64,000 nucleotides of DNA from Terrimesophilobacter bigeumensis (GTDB lineage Bacteria > Actinomycetota > Actinomycetes > Actinomycetales > Microbacteriaceae): NCBI RefSeq assembly GCF_039537265.1, contig NZ_BAABAE010000001.1:62001-126000 (forward strand), written 5' to 3'. Below are positions 8,605-15,927 of the stretch, in pieces; the stretch's first letter is position 1, and every line of letters begins with the position of its first letter. A model generated the notes under the pieces. That model was given only the letters and a program-made list of their open reading frames with translations. It was not told the origin of the DNA and made no database searches. Both the position numbers and the translations under genes were made by a program.

Positions 8605-9872
8605 CTATCGACCAGGCCGTCGCTGTGGAAGACATCCTCGAAGGACTCTTTCGCGATCTTGACGGAGAGGTTCACGGCACAACGGTGATTCAGGGTGAAC
8701 CGGGAACGGGTAAGACCGTCATCGCAACATATTTGCTCAAACTTCTTGCCGACATCGCGAAATCCAAACCGGACGACGAACAGGATGCGGACTCGATTTT
8801 CTCCGATTACTTCACCGACGGATATCGCGAGCTTCTCAAGAATTTCACATTCGGCCTGGTCGTCCCACAGCAATCACTTCGTAAGACTCTCCAGCAAGTA
8901 TTCACTCGCACGCCAGGGCTCAGCCCAGCGCAGGTGCTCACACCATTTCAGGTCGGTGAATCGGATGTCAGCTGGGATCTACTGATCGTGGACGAGGCGC
9001 ATCGCCTCAACCTGCGAGCGAATCAGTCATCCGGAAGCCTCAATCGCAAATTCATCGACATTAATGAGAAGCTCTACGGCGTCGACGATCAAAGCAAGAC
9101 CCAGCTTGATTGGATACGTTCCCGCAGCAGCAATCAGATACTGCTGCTCGACCCGATGCAGAGCGTGCGGCCGGCCGACTTGCCGACTCAGTTCGTGCAC
9201 GCCCTCATCGATGGGGCCAAATCCGCCAAGCGCTACTACCCCCTCACGACGCAGATGCGCGTCAAGGCTGGCGAGGACTACGTCGGATATGTCCGTAACG
9301 TTCTGCGTCCCGGTTCTACAGACGATGGACTGATGGCCGTGGAGCCGCGCAAGTTTCATGAATATGACATCCGATTTTTCGATGATCTGGGTGAGATGCA
9401 TGACGCCATTCGCGCGCGCGACGCCGAATTCGGGCTTGCTCGACTCGTTGCCGGATACGCATGGGAGTGGAAAAGCAAAAAGGACAAGAGCGCAAACGAC
9501 ATCGAACTCGACGGCCAAAGTCTGCAATGGAATCGCACCGACAAGGATTGGATCAACTCGCCCACTTCACTTGACGAAGTGGGCTCGATTCATACCGTGC
9601 AGGGCTACGACCTCAACTATGCCGGGGTGATCATTGGCAACGACCTCCGATACGACCGCGAGGCTGGCCGCCTCCGGGTAGATCTCGATCAGTATTTCGA
9701 TACCAAAGGCAAAGAGAACAACCCGAAATTGGGAAAGACTTACAGTGACGAAGACATCCTGCGCTTTGTCACGAACGTGTACACGGTGCTGCTCACGCGA
9801 GGAATCCAAGGAACATATTTGTACGTGTGTGACCCCGACCTTCGCGAAAGGTTGCGTCCGTTCTTCGGATAG
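8601..9872 (+). CDS. DUF2075 superfamily-1 helicase/ATPase (C-terminal part of the split gene)
   Basis: Open frame of 423 codons whose only initiator is a TTG at 8601 with no ribosome site, consistent with being the remainder of a fusion. Helicase motifs are intact: Walker A GEPGTGKT (about 32-39), Walker B LLIVDEAHRL, LLLDPMQSVRP, TTQMRVKAG, GSIHTVQGYDLNYAGVIIG and the C-terminal VYTVLLTRGIQGTYLYV. The family is annotated as DNA/RNA helicase of unknown cellular role. The neighbouring NERD gene faces it. A short GC hairpin (AGCGCCA/TGGCGCT) lies just after the stop. Confidence 0.8.
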   Translation: MTIDQAVAVEDILEGLFRDLDGEVHGTTVIQGEPGTGKTVIATYLLKLLADIAKSKPDDEQDADSIFSDYFTDGYRELLKNFTFGLVVPQQSLRKTLQQVFTRTPGLSPAQVLTPFQVGESDVSWDLLIVDEAHRLNLRANQSSGSLNRKFIDINEKLYGVDDQSKTQLDWIRSRSSNQILLLDPMQSVRPADLPTQFVHALIDGAKSAKRYYPLTTQMRVKAGEDYVGYVRNVLRPGSTDDGLMAVEPRKFHEYDIRFFDDLGEMHDAIRARDAEFGLARLVAGYAWEWKSKKDKSANDIELDGQSLQWNRTDKDWINSPTSLDEVGSIHTVQGYDLNYAGVIIGNDLRYDREAGRLRVDLDQYFDTKGKENNPKLGKTYSDEDILRFVTNVYTVLLTRGIQGTYLYVCDPDLRERLRPFFG

Positions 9873-9957
9873 ACAACGCAGCTCCAGCGCCACTGAAGGC
9901 TTCGCCCTGGCGCTCAGCCAAGACCCTCGGCCATCGCGAGGATTATGCCCGCCGCCG

Positions 9958-10605
9958 TTAGGCGACCCGGAACCGCACAGCCAAGAGCTCGGCCACCGCA
10001 GCCACGTCAACTTGGCCAGCTGCAGACTCCTTCAGCCGACCCGCAAGCTTCTTCGGCCAGAGCACCTCGACGCCGTTAACACGGAACGGGCCAGCAAGAA
10101 GCGGCCAGTCCGATTCGACGAAGCACAGGATGCCGCGCACCGGCACATCCGGCACCACCTCGCGCACGCGCTCGATCTGCCACAACACGCCATCGACAAG
10201 CTTCGACCTATCGCGCCCACCCACGATGAGCTTCTCGACCCTCGGGCGCAGAAACCCGCCCTCGACCCTCAGGCTCGGGGCCCCCGAATACTTCTTCGCG
10301 TCGATCACCCACACACCCGACGGGGTGACCGCCAGGTGGTCAATGTTCGCCTTGGTACGCGGGATGCGGCGATCATGCAGAACCCGGATGCTGTCCGACG
10401 CGATACTGTCGAGCCGCGCCCCCACGCGCGCCTCACCGTCGGCACCCGTGCTCCAGACGCGCGTGCTCGTGCGCTCCGGCGTCAGGGCGACGGCGATGTT
10501 GCCGAAGCGGCCCCAGTTCGCGCGGATCTTGGCCTCATCCTTCGCCTTTCGGCGGTCGTACTCGCGGCGCGCCGAAGCTCCCGCCGAGCTATCACCATTG
10601 GTCAT
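9958..10605 (-). CDS. NERD (nuclease-related) domain protein
   Basis: Protein of 215 aa. A charged N-terminal helix (SARREYDRRKAKDEAKIR) precedes a NERD domain of restriction-endonuclease-like fold. GADGEARVGARLDSI provides the conserved acidic residue, ANIDHLAVTPSGVWVIDAKKYSG the Asp-89 and the D-x-K pair at about 102-104, and GILCFVESDWPLL a later strand. Predicted role: nucleic-acid cleavage or binding, substrate unknown. Composition is GC-rich like the chromosome, so it may or may not belong to the accessory block. It converges with the helicase gene. Confidence 0.85.
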   Translation of the reverse strand: MTNGDSSAGASARREYDRRKAKDEAKIRANWGRFGNIAVALTPERTSTRVWSTGADGEARVGARLDSIASDSIRVLHDRRIPRTKANIDHLAVTPSGVWVIDAKKYSGAPSLRVEGGFLRPRVEKLIVGGRDRSKLVDGVLWQIERVREVVPDVPVRGILCFVESDWPLLAGPFRVNGVEVLWPKKLAGRLKESAAGQVDVAAVAELLAVRFRVA

Positions 10606-10706
10606 GAGCGAGCCCTCGATTCGACACTCTGTCAACTATCTATTGGGCCTACCCTGCCAGTCAGGGGGATGCTGGGGTAGCCCGTCATCTGGGGGCACTT
10701 GGGGCT

Positions 10707-10818
10707 TGGTTTCGATACGCCGCCTCCGAGCGTCGAGACGACGCTCGGCGCTGGCGGCGCGTGAGGGCCAGAAATGGCCCTCACCGCTTTGCGCCGCGCG
10801 CTACTCAATCAGCGGGTG
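10707..10818. repeat. Family-B dispersed repeat (TTTCGATACGCCGC...CTACTCAATCAGCGG)
   Basis: The ends read GGTTTCGATACGCCGC (from about 10707) and GCTACTCAATCAGCGG (to about 10816). The same ends occur at 11308-11347 and as an inverted arrangement at 33738-33823. Two smaller hairpins sit inside: CGAGCGTCGAGACGACGCTCG, and GTGAGGGCCA with TGGCCCTCAC. It fills the gap between the NERD and VOC genes. Confidence 0.85.
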
Positions 10819-10843
10819 ACGGGATGCGAAGTGCAGCGGCAGG

Positions 10844-11284
10844 TCAGCCGAGCTCCTCCGCCAGCGCGAGGATGATGCCCGCCGGCCCGCGGAGGTAGCA
10901 AAGGCGGTAGATGTTCTCGTACTGCGCCACCTCGCCGAGGACTTCGGCGCCGTGCGGGCGCAGGCGCGCGAGAGTGTCGTCGATGTCGTCCACGGCGAAC
11001 ATGACGCGGTGCAGGCCGAGCGTGTTCGACGGGATCGGCCACGGCTCGGGCGTGATCACCGCGGGGTGGCGGTAGACGCTCAGCTCGAGCCGACCGGGGG
11101 CATCCGGAATTCTCATCATCGCGATCTCGGTCACGACACCCTCGAGGCCGACGGTCTGGTCCGCCCAGGGGCCCTCGATCTCGGCTCGGCCCTCGAGCTC
11201 CATGCCGAGTTCGGTGAAGAAGGCGACCGCCGCATCCAGGTCGTCGACGACGATGGCGACGTTGTCCATGCGTTGGATTGCCAT
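10844..11284 (-). CDS. VOC (glyoxalase/bleomycin-resistance) family protein
   Basis: Protein of 146 aa forming two beta-alpha-beta-beta-beta modules. The first is MDNVAIVVDDLDAAVAFFTELGMELEG, the second is LGLHRVMFAVDDIDDTLARLRPHGAEVLGE, and it closes with YLRGPAGIILALAEELG. Candidate metal ligands include the His of LHRVMFAV and the Glu of RLELSVYRH. Members are metal-dependent dioxygenases, isomerases or resistance proteins; the substrate cannot be assigned. It stands alone between two copies of repeat family B. Confidence 0.9.
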   Translation of the reverse strand: MAIQRMDNVAIVVDDLDAAVAFFTELGMELEGRAEIEGPWADQTVGLEGVVTEIAMMRIPDAPGRLELSVYRHPAVITPEPWPIPSNTLGLHRVMFAVDDIDDTLARLRPHGAEVLGEVAQYENIYRLCYLRGPAGIILALAEELG

Positions 11285-11307
11285 GGGAGTTGAGTGTAGG
11301 CCCGCTG

Positions 11308-11347
11308 GTTTCGATACGGCCGCTTTGCGGCCTACTCAACCTGCGGT
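11308..11347. repeat. Family-B dispersed repeat, short copy
   Basis: Reads TGGTTTCGATACGGCCGCTT, then TGCGGCCTACTCAACCTGCGG. The centre GGCCGC...GCGGCC can form a hairpin. It lies between the VOC gene and hpt, upstream of the VOC start. Confidence 0.85.
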
Positions 11348-11368
11348 AAGCGTAACCACCGAAGCCGG

Positions 11369-11920
11369 TTACGCGTAAACGTGCGGCGCGAGCACCCCGA
11401 CACCGCGCAGGTTGCGGTAACGCTCGGCGTAGTCGAGACCGTAGCCGACCACGAACTTGTTCGGGATGTCGAAGCCCACGTACCGCACCGGCACGTCGAC
11501 CTTCGCGGCATCCGGTTTGCGCAGCAGCGCGAGGATGTCGACGGATGCCGCCCCGCGGCTCTGCAGGTTCGCCAGCAGCCACGACAGGGTCAGGCCGGAG
11601 TCGATGATGTCCTCCACGATGAGCACGCGGCGGCCGGTCAGATCCGAATCGAGGTCCTTCAGGATGCGCACGACCCCCGACGACTGCGTGCCGGAGCCGT
11701 AGCTCGACACCGCCATCCAGTCCATGTTGATCGGCAGCTTGAGCTCGCGAGCGAGGTCCGCCATGACCATGACGGCGCCCTTCAGCACCCCGACGAGCAG
11801 CAGGCGCTCGCCCGCGTAATCCTTCTCGATCTCGCGGCTGAGTTCGGCGATGCGCTCGTGGATGGCGTCTTCGGTCAGGAGGATTTCTTCGAGGTCATCG
11901 GCGACATCGTCGAGTTTCAT
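11369..11920 (-). CDS. hpt: Hypoxanthine phosphoribosyltransferase
   Basis: Purine salvage enzyme of 183 aa that converts hypoxanthine or guanine with PRPP to IMP or GMP. Family marks are [18 protein letters not shown], the flexible-loop region [13 protein letters not shown], the PRPP motif [15 protein letters not shown] and the C-terminal [14 protein letters not shown]. The start overlaps the tilS stop (ATGA 11917-11920). tilS-hpt-ftsH-fol is a common actinobacterial order; here about 5.5 kb separates hpt from ftsH. Confidence 0.97.
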   Translation of the reverse strand: MKLDDVADDLEEILLTEDAIHERIAELSREIEKDYAGERLLLVGVLKGAVMVMADLARELKLPINMDWMAVSSYGSGTQSSGVVRILKDLDSDLTGRRVLIVEDIIDSGLTLSWLLANLQSRGAASVDILALLRKPDAAKVDVPVRYVGFDIPNKFVVGYGLDYAERYRNLRGVGVLAPHVYA

Positions 11921-13077
11921 GCCCGTGGTGTTCCTTCGTTCGATGACCCGCGGCCCTGCCCACCGCCCGCGGCGGAGAACACGAGCAAGGCGCCCTGTCT
12001 CACCACTCTAATGCCCGGCAGATGCAGCTCGCCCTGCCCGTGCCAGTCCGTCACGAGCCTCGCCACCTCGAGCGTCTGCGCGCGGCTCAGCGACACCCCG
12101 AACTCGGATGCGACCGCCAACCGGATGATGCGCTGCCTCAGCGCTGCCGGGTTGTGCTCCAAACCCTTGACGCTGAGCGACAGGCCTGCCTCAGCGTGCT
12201 CGGCGAGCTCCTCGGCCTGCTCGTCGGCGAAGTGATCGAGGGCCTCGGAGTCCTCCCGTGACTGCTCTGCCGTGCGGGCGAGCGCCTCGGCGATGCCCGG
12301 GCCGAGCTCCGCCTCGAGCATCGGCAGGATCGTCTCTCGCACCCGCACCCGCGCGAACGCGGGGTCGCCGTTCTGCGGGTCGTGCCACGGCTCGAGCCCC
12401 GAGTCGACGCAGAACTGCAGGGTCGTCGCGCGGCGGATGCCGAGGAGGGGGCGGAGGTACGCGAACCGCGCATCCGGTGCCGTCGCGGACCCCTCTCCCT
12501 CACGATTGCGCCCGGACGCGGCGTTTGCCTCCTGGCGCGCGGGCGCATTCGCGGCGTCCGGGCGCAGATACCCGTCCCGGTCCGACCAACTCACCGGCGC
12601 CATCCCGCTCAGACTCGCGGACCCACTGCCCCGGGCGAGCCCGAGCAGCACCGTCTCGGCCTGGTCGTCGAGCGTGTGGCCGAGGAGCACGGCGGATGCG
12701 CCCAGCTCCACCGCCGCGTCGGCGAGCGCGGCGTACCGCGCCGTCCGCGCGGCAGCTTCCGGCCCGCCCTCGGCGCCGACCTCGACCCGACGCACCACGA
12801 CAGGGTCGAGCCCCAGCTCGCGCGCCTGCTCCGCCGCCCGAGCCGCGACATCCGCCGACCCCGCCTGCAGCCCATGGTCGACGACGACCGCACCGGCGCG
12901 GAGTCCGGCCCGCGGCGCCTCGAACGCGGTGGCGGCCGCGAGCGCGAGGGAGTCCGGTCCGCCGCTCAGTGCCACGAGCACGAGCCCTTCGCCGGACGAG
13001 CCCAGCGACGCGAGCGCCCCACGCACAGCGCGGCGCACATCCGCGATGGCGGGCGACAATCTTGGGCGGGTGGTCAT
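11917..13077 (-). CDS. tilS: tRNA(Ile)-lysidine synthase
   Basis: Protein of 386 aa that modifies the wobble C of tRNA-Ile(CAU) to lysidine using ATP. The N-type ATP pyrophosphatase P-loop [13 protein letters not shown] is at about residues 33-45, followed by [14 protein letters not shown] and the [19 protein letters not shown] motif. A Gly/Ala/Arg-rich linker of about 30 residues ([20 protein letters not shown]) interrupts the core before LRPLLGIRR. It is divergent from ppa across a 43-bp gap and coupled to hpt. Confidence 0.96.
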   Translation of the reverse strand: MTTRPRLSPAIADVRRAVRGALASLGSSGEGLVLVALSGGPDSLALAAATAFEAPRAGLRAGAVVVDHGLQAGSADVAARAAEQARELGLDPVVVRRVEVGAEGGPEAAARTARYAALADAAVELGASAVLLGHTLDDQAETVLLGLARGSGSASLSGMAPVSWSDRDGYLRPDAANAPARQEANAASGRNREGEGSATAPDARFAYLRPLLGIRRATTLQFCVDSGLEPWHDPQNGDPAFARVRVRETILPMLEAELGPGIAEALARTAEQSREDSEALDHFADEQAEELAEHAEAGLSLSVKGLEHNPAALRQRIIRLAVASEFGVSLSRAQTLEVARLVTDWHGQGELHLPGIRVVRQGALLVFSAAGGGQGRGSSNEGTPRA

Positions 13078-13120
13078 CCAGTAACGTTATTCCAGCAACC
13101 CGCTCGAAAGGACCCCATCC

Positions 13121-13609
13121 ATGGCCTACTACGACGCCATCATCGAAATCCCGCGCGGGAGCCGCAACAAATACGAGGTCGACCACGAGACCGGCCGCGT
13201 GTTCCTCGACCGGGTGCTCTACACGAGCTTCGTCTACCCCGCCGACTACGGCTTCTTCGAGAACACGCTCGGCCTCGACGGCGACCCCGTCGACGTGCTC
13301 GTGCTGCTCGAGTACCCGCTCTTCCCCGGCGTCGGCCTCTCGGTGCGCCCGGTCGGCGTGTTCAGCATGACGGATGACGCCGGCTCCGACGCGAAAGTCA
13401 TCGCCGTACCCGCCAAGGATCCGCGCTGGGACCACATTCAGGATGTCACCGACATCCCCGAGTTCACGCGCAAAGAGATCGAGCACTTCTTCGAACACTA
13501 CAAGGACCTCGAGCCCGGCAAGTGGGTCAAGACCGAAGGCTGGGGCGACGTCGCCGAAGCCGAGGCGATCGTGGTCGCGGGGCTCGAGAAGCGCAAGGTC
13601 GAGGGCTAG
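13121..13609 (+). CDS. ppa: Inorganic pyrophosphatase
   Basis: Soluble family-I pyrophosphatase of 162 aa that hydrolyses PPi and drives biosynthesis forward. It shows [43 protein letters not shown] (metal-binding Asp residues), the conserved [19 protein letters not shown] and [21 protein letters not shown] ribosome site precedes the ATG. The TAG stop is contained in the first copy of a 20-bp tandem repeat (13607-13666). Confidence 0.98.
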   Translation: MAYYDAIIEIPRGSRNKYEVDHETGRVFLDRVLYTSFVYPADYGFFENTLGLDGDPVDVLVLLEYPLFPGVGLSVRPVGVFSMTDDAGSDAKVIAVPAKDPRWDHIQDVTDIPEFTRKEIEHFFEHYKDLEPGKWVKTEGWGDVAEAEAIVVAGLEKRKVEG

Positions 13610-13666
13610 CTTCTCCGATGGAGCGCTAGCTTCTCCGATTGAGCGCCAGCTTCTCCGATTGAGTTC
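13607..13666. repeat. 20-bp tandem repeat overlapping the ppa stop
   Basis: Three units begin at 13607, 13627 and 13647, each built on (T/C)AGCTTCTCCGAT(G/T)GAG. The first unit includes the TAG stop of ppa. Confidence 0.9.
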
Positions 13667-13675
13667 GCCGAAATC

Positions 13676-13700
13676 GGGGTCTCGACAGGCTCGACCTGAG
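13676..13700. repeat. Family-A element (GGTCTCGACAGGCTCGACC)
   Basis: One copy of the dispersed element sits between the ppa tandem repeat and the end of the M23 gene. It is a near-palindrome and could act as a bidirectional terminator for these convergent genes (inference). Confidence 0.85.
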
Positions 13701-13710
13701 AAGGGGCGCC

Positions 13711-14973
13711 TCAGGTGAGGTTGATGCCGCGCGCCCGCATGAAGGGCTGAGGATCCACCGCGCTGTTATTGATGCGCACCTCGAAGTGGAGGTGGCATCC
13801 GGTCGCCGCCCCCGTGGCCCCCACGCGAGCGATCTGCTGGCCGACACCAACCGTCTGACCGACGTGCACGAGGATGCCGCCACTCACGATGTGCGCATAT
13901 CCGGTGCGGATGTTGCTCTCATGCTGGAGGAGGATGAAGTACCCGTAGGTGCCGTACCACCCCGTGTAGACCACTTCGCCGGTATGGGCCGCATAGATGG
14001 GGCTGTTGCACGCGGCGCCGAGGTCGGTGCCGCGATGGAACGGGTTGACACCGCTGACCGGGGGAACACGCGCGCCGTAGGGGCTCGTCACGTGACCGGC
14101 TGACGGCCTCGCCCAGCCCTGCGAGCTGATCTCGACCGCCCCGCCGGCACCCCACCGCTCCTTGACGCCCTTGACGTACTCCGCCTCGGTGTGGACCCGG
14201 TTGCTCTGCAGGGTCGCGAGTTGCGCCTGGAGCCGACTGTTGTTGGCCTGCTGCTCCGAATAGGCCGCGGCAGCGGCCTCCGCCGCCTTCTGGGCCTTCA
14301 GCTGGGCCGCCTCGGCCGCGATCCTCAGCTCGTCGAGCGCCTTCCGCGCCACGTTGGCCTGGTCGGTGAGCGACTGGGCGGTGTTCTGCTGCTGTACCGC
14401 CTTGTCGTGCAGTCCCCTCGACTGCTCGTTGATCTTGCTCGCCATGCCGACCTGGGAGAGCACGTCGGATGCGTCGTCGCCGTTGAAGAACAGGGTCGCC
14501 GTGAGATCGTCGCCGCCGATGCGCGCGAGGCGGGCCATCATCTGACCGGCGCGCTTCTTGTACTCTTCGGCCTTCTCCTGGGCCTCATCCGCCTGACGCT
14601 GGTACTCCTGCGTCTTGCGGTCCTGCGCGTCGAAGGCTTCCACAGCCTTCTGGAACACCTCACCCAGCCGCTTCGCCTCTGCCTCGGTCGCATCCACCTT
14701 GTCCTGCAGCTGCTTGAGCAGCGCCTGCAGCCGGGCGATCTCGACCTTCTTCGCCTTGACGTCGTTCCTCGCCTTGAGCACGTCATTCCAGCTCGGGTAG
14801 TCGACCGCCCAGGCGGCGTCGTGCGACGGAGCCGCGACCGTGCCGGTGAACACCATGCTGAGGAGCGCGAGCGTGACGAAGAGTCGGTTGCGCCACCAGA
14901 GCGTGCGCGAGCCGGCTGAGTTGCCTGCGCCGCGCGCACGCACGCGGGCGGGTCCGCCCTGCGACTGCGTCAT
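13711..14973 (-). CDS. Secreted coiled-coil M23 metallopeptidase (cell-wall hydrolase type)
   Basis: Protein of 420 aa. A signal or anchor segment follows a basic N-terminus (RNRLFVTLALLSMVFTGTVAA, about residues 28-48). A long coiled coil comes next (about 65-260, rich in Lys/Glu/Ala/Gln), then an M23 domain. The zinc-site features are NPFHRGTDLGA (H-x3-D), YAHIVSGGILVHVGQTVGVGQQIARVG and HLHFEVR. This layout matches NlpD/EnvC-like and actinobacterial peptidoglycan endopeptidases or their activators. It is monocistronic. Upstream (15015-15043) three GTAAC-like boxes recur, a possible response-regulator site. Confidence 0.9.
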   Translation of the reverse strand: MTQSQGGPARVRARGAGNSAGSRTLWWRNRLFVTLALLSMVFTGTVAAPSHDAAWAVDYPSWNDVLKARNDVKAKKVEIARLQALLKQLQDKVDATEAEAKRLGEVFQKAVEAFDAQDRKTQEYQRQADEAQEKAEEYKKRAGQMMARLARIGGDDLTATLFFNGDDASDVLSQVGMASKINEQSRGLHDKAVQQQNTAQSLTDQANVARKALDELRIAAEAAQLKAQKAAEAAAAAYSEQQANNSRLQAQLATLQSNRVHTEAEYVKGVKERWGAGGAVEISSQGWARPSAGHVTSPYGARVPPVSGVNPFHRGTDLGAACNSPIYAAHTGEVVYTGWYGTYGYFILLQHESNIRTGYAHIVSGGILVHVGQTVGVGQQIARVGATGAATGCHLHFEVRINNSAVDPQPFMRARGINLT

Positions 14974-15014
14974 GTTTCCCCGGTTCCCTGGGCAGCGACC
15001 CCCAGGTCACGCCA

Positions 15015-15043
15015 GTAACATTGTTAACATCAGTCACAGTAAC
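15015..15043. promoter_or_regulatory. GTAAC-like repeated boxes upstream of the M23 gene
   Basis: GTAAC occurs at 15015-15019 and 15039-15043, with a related GTTAAC at 15023-15028. MtrA of actinobacteria binds repeated GTAAC-type boxes upstream of cell-wall hydrolases. Assignment here is inference, and the spacing is irregular. The surrounding 14974-15214 otherwise holds only promoter sequence for the divergent tRNA-Glu and M23 genes. Confidence 0.35.
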
Positions 15044-15214
15044 AAGGCTTGTGCCCGATGGCCAGCATTGACAAGCTTCAACTTTCACTTGAACCTACTC
15101 GCCGGCATCCGGATGGCGGGGAACCGCGCCGGTGCGCCGCATCCGCGCGTTTGGCAAAACCGGTGCTCGCCCTTATGCTTGATCGTCGGTAGCTAAGAAG
15201 GTTCCACACTTCCT

Positions 15215-15290
15215 GGCCCCATCGTTTAGTGGCCTAGGACACCGCCCTTTCACGGCGGCAGCACGGGTTCGAATCCCGTTGGGGTCACCA
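15215..15290 (+). tRNA. tRNA-Glu (anticodon TTC)
   Basis: Cloverleaf folds with acceptor GGCCCCA/TGGGGTC, anticodon stem CCGCC/GGCGG around loop CTTTCAC, and T arm ACGGG-TTCGAAT-CCCGT. The discriminator A at 15287 is followed by an encoded CCA (15288-15290). Confidence 0.97.
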
Positions 15291-15309
15291 AACCGAAACT
15301 GAATAGCTA

Positions 15310-15383
15310 GGCCCTGTAGCGCAGTTGGTTAGCGCGCCGCCCTGTCACGGCGGAGGTCGCCGGTTCAAGTCCGGTCAGGGTCG
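15310..15383 (+). tRNA. tRNA-Asp (anticodon GTC)
   Basis: Acceptor GGCCCTG/CAGGGTC, anticodon loop CTGTCAC between CCGCC and GGCGG, and T arm GCCGG-TTCAAGT-CCGGT. The discriminator G is at 15383. CCA is not encoded. It lies 19 bases after tRNA-Glu, probably in the same transcript. Confidence 0.97.
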
Positions 15384-15384
15384 C

Positions 15385-15418
15385 AAGGCACGGCCACTCT
15401 CGCCAGTGGCTGTGCCTT
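15385..15418 (+). terminator. Strong hairpin after tRNA-Asp
   Basis: AAGGCACGGCCACT pairs with AGTGGCTGTGCCTT over 14 bp (one G-T wobble) across a CTCGCC loop. No T tract follows, so it may be a non-canonical terminator or a processing barrier between tRNA-Asp and tRNA-Phe. Confidence 0.6.
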
Positions 15419-15439
15419 ACCTCCCTCCGGGGAGGGCAC

Positions 15440-15512
15440 GGCTCTGTAGCTCAGTTGGTAGAGCGCACGACTGAAAATCGTGAGGTCACCGGATCGACGC
15501 CGGTCGGAGCCA
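15440..15512 (+). tRNA. tRNA-Phe (anticodon GAA)
   Basis: Acceptor GGCTCTG/CGGAGCC, anticodon stem CACGA/TCGTG around loop CTGAAAA, and a T arm of the form ACCGG-ATCGACG-CCGGT. The discriminator A is at 15512; the following bases are CCG, so CCA is not fully encoded. Confidence 0.96.
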
Positions 15513-15543
15513 CCGCCAGTTCTTCATCGTCGCGACGACGGGT

Positions 15544-15855
15544 TCACTTCTTCTTGCCGCCGACACCAGGCCGTGACGTGATCTGCCTCATCCAGTCCGC
15601 GACCTGCACCTCATCGACGTCATCGAGGGATGCGAGCTCGACTCCCCGCGTCGCCTTGCCCATCCCGATCGGCGTCACCGGCGGCACGGGGTCGAGCGTC
15701 GCGCCGTTCACGAACATGAGCTTGACATGGTCGGCAAAGGCGCCGCTGCTGAAACACCACCCGTCGCCCACCCCGTAGTAGGCCATACCCCCACTTGACC
15801 GAGCGCTCGAGCCCCACGTCCGATCCTTGCCTTTGCCGACATCCGAGTTGGCCAT
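15544..15855 (-). CDS. DUF1801-like protein, N-terminally truncated
   Basis: Protein of 103 aa. From about residue 25 it follows the C-terminal half of DUF1801/YdhG-like proteins: MAYYGVGDGWCFSSGAFADH, then VKLMFVNGATLDP, MGKATRGVELASLDDVDE and a WMRQI end. The first 24 residues (MANSDVGKGKDRTWGSSARS) do not resemble the domain, and about 50-60 residues expected upstream are absent. Only about 70 bases separate it from the sigma gene, so the missing part is not nearby in another frame. It is probably a decaying gene; a shortened functional form cannot be excluded. Confidence 0.6.
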   Translation of the reverse strand: MANSDVGKGKDRTWGSSARSSGGMAYYGVGDGWCFSSGAFADHVKLMFVNGATLDPVPPVTPIGMGKATRGVELASLDDVDEVQVADWMRQITSRPGVGGKKK

Positions 15856-15927
15856 GACGAATGGTAGCCCCGGATGAGGGTGCAGAAGGAGGGTGGGCAT
15901 GGCCCAGCGGCTCAGGGCCCCAGCGGC

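Larger units (their letters stand above)
6471..9872. other. AT-richer accessory block between ftsH and hpt
   Basis: From roughly 6470 to 9900 the composition is visibly less GC-rich than the flanks, and codons such as AAT, TTT and GAA become common. The block holds an unrecognised 298-aa gene, a divergent MazG-like gene and a GIY-YIG/DUF2075 helicase gene. No integrase, transposase or clear flanking direct repeat was seen. The stretch 6379-6652 has no convincing gene. The stretch 7550-7802 is the divergent promoter region, with AGGAGG (7555-7560 on the complement) as ribosome site for the leftward gene. Confidence 0.7.
8110..9872 (+). pseudogene. GIY-YIG nuclease/DUF2075 helicase fusion, split by an apparent 1-base deletion
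   Basis: The two open frames here together form one known architecture, an N-terminal GIY-YIG-like nuclease followed by a DUF2075 superfamily-1 helicase. The first frame reads IENSD and then terminates soon after. Inserting one C after base 8574 changes the reading to IENSDLFKLSPFKALTIDQ and joins the second frame. That would restore a protein of about 587 aa. The change could be a genuine mutation or a sequencing error. No slippery heptamer supports programmed frameshifting. Confidence 0.8.

Noticed and set aside
8560..8610. Programmed ribosomal frameshift in the GIY-YIG/DUF2075 gene
   Set aside because: No slippery heptamer or following structure was seen; one missing C explains the break more simply.
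6471..9872. Prophage or integrative element
   Set aside because: No integrase, transposase, structural phage gene or flanking direct repeat was found, so only an accessory block is claimed.
15455..15778. Open frame beginning inside tRNA-Phe
   Set aside because: It starts within the tRNA and runs antisense to the DUF1801-like gene.
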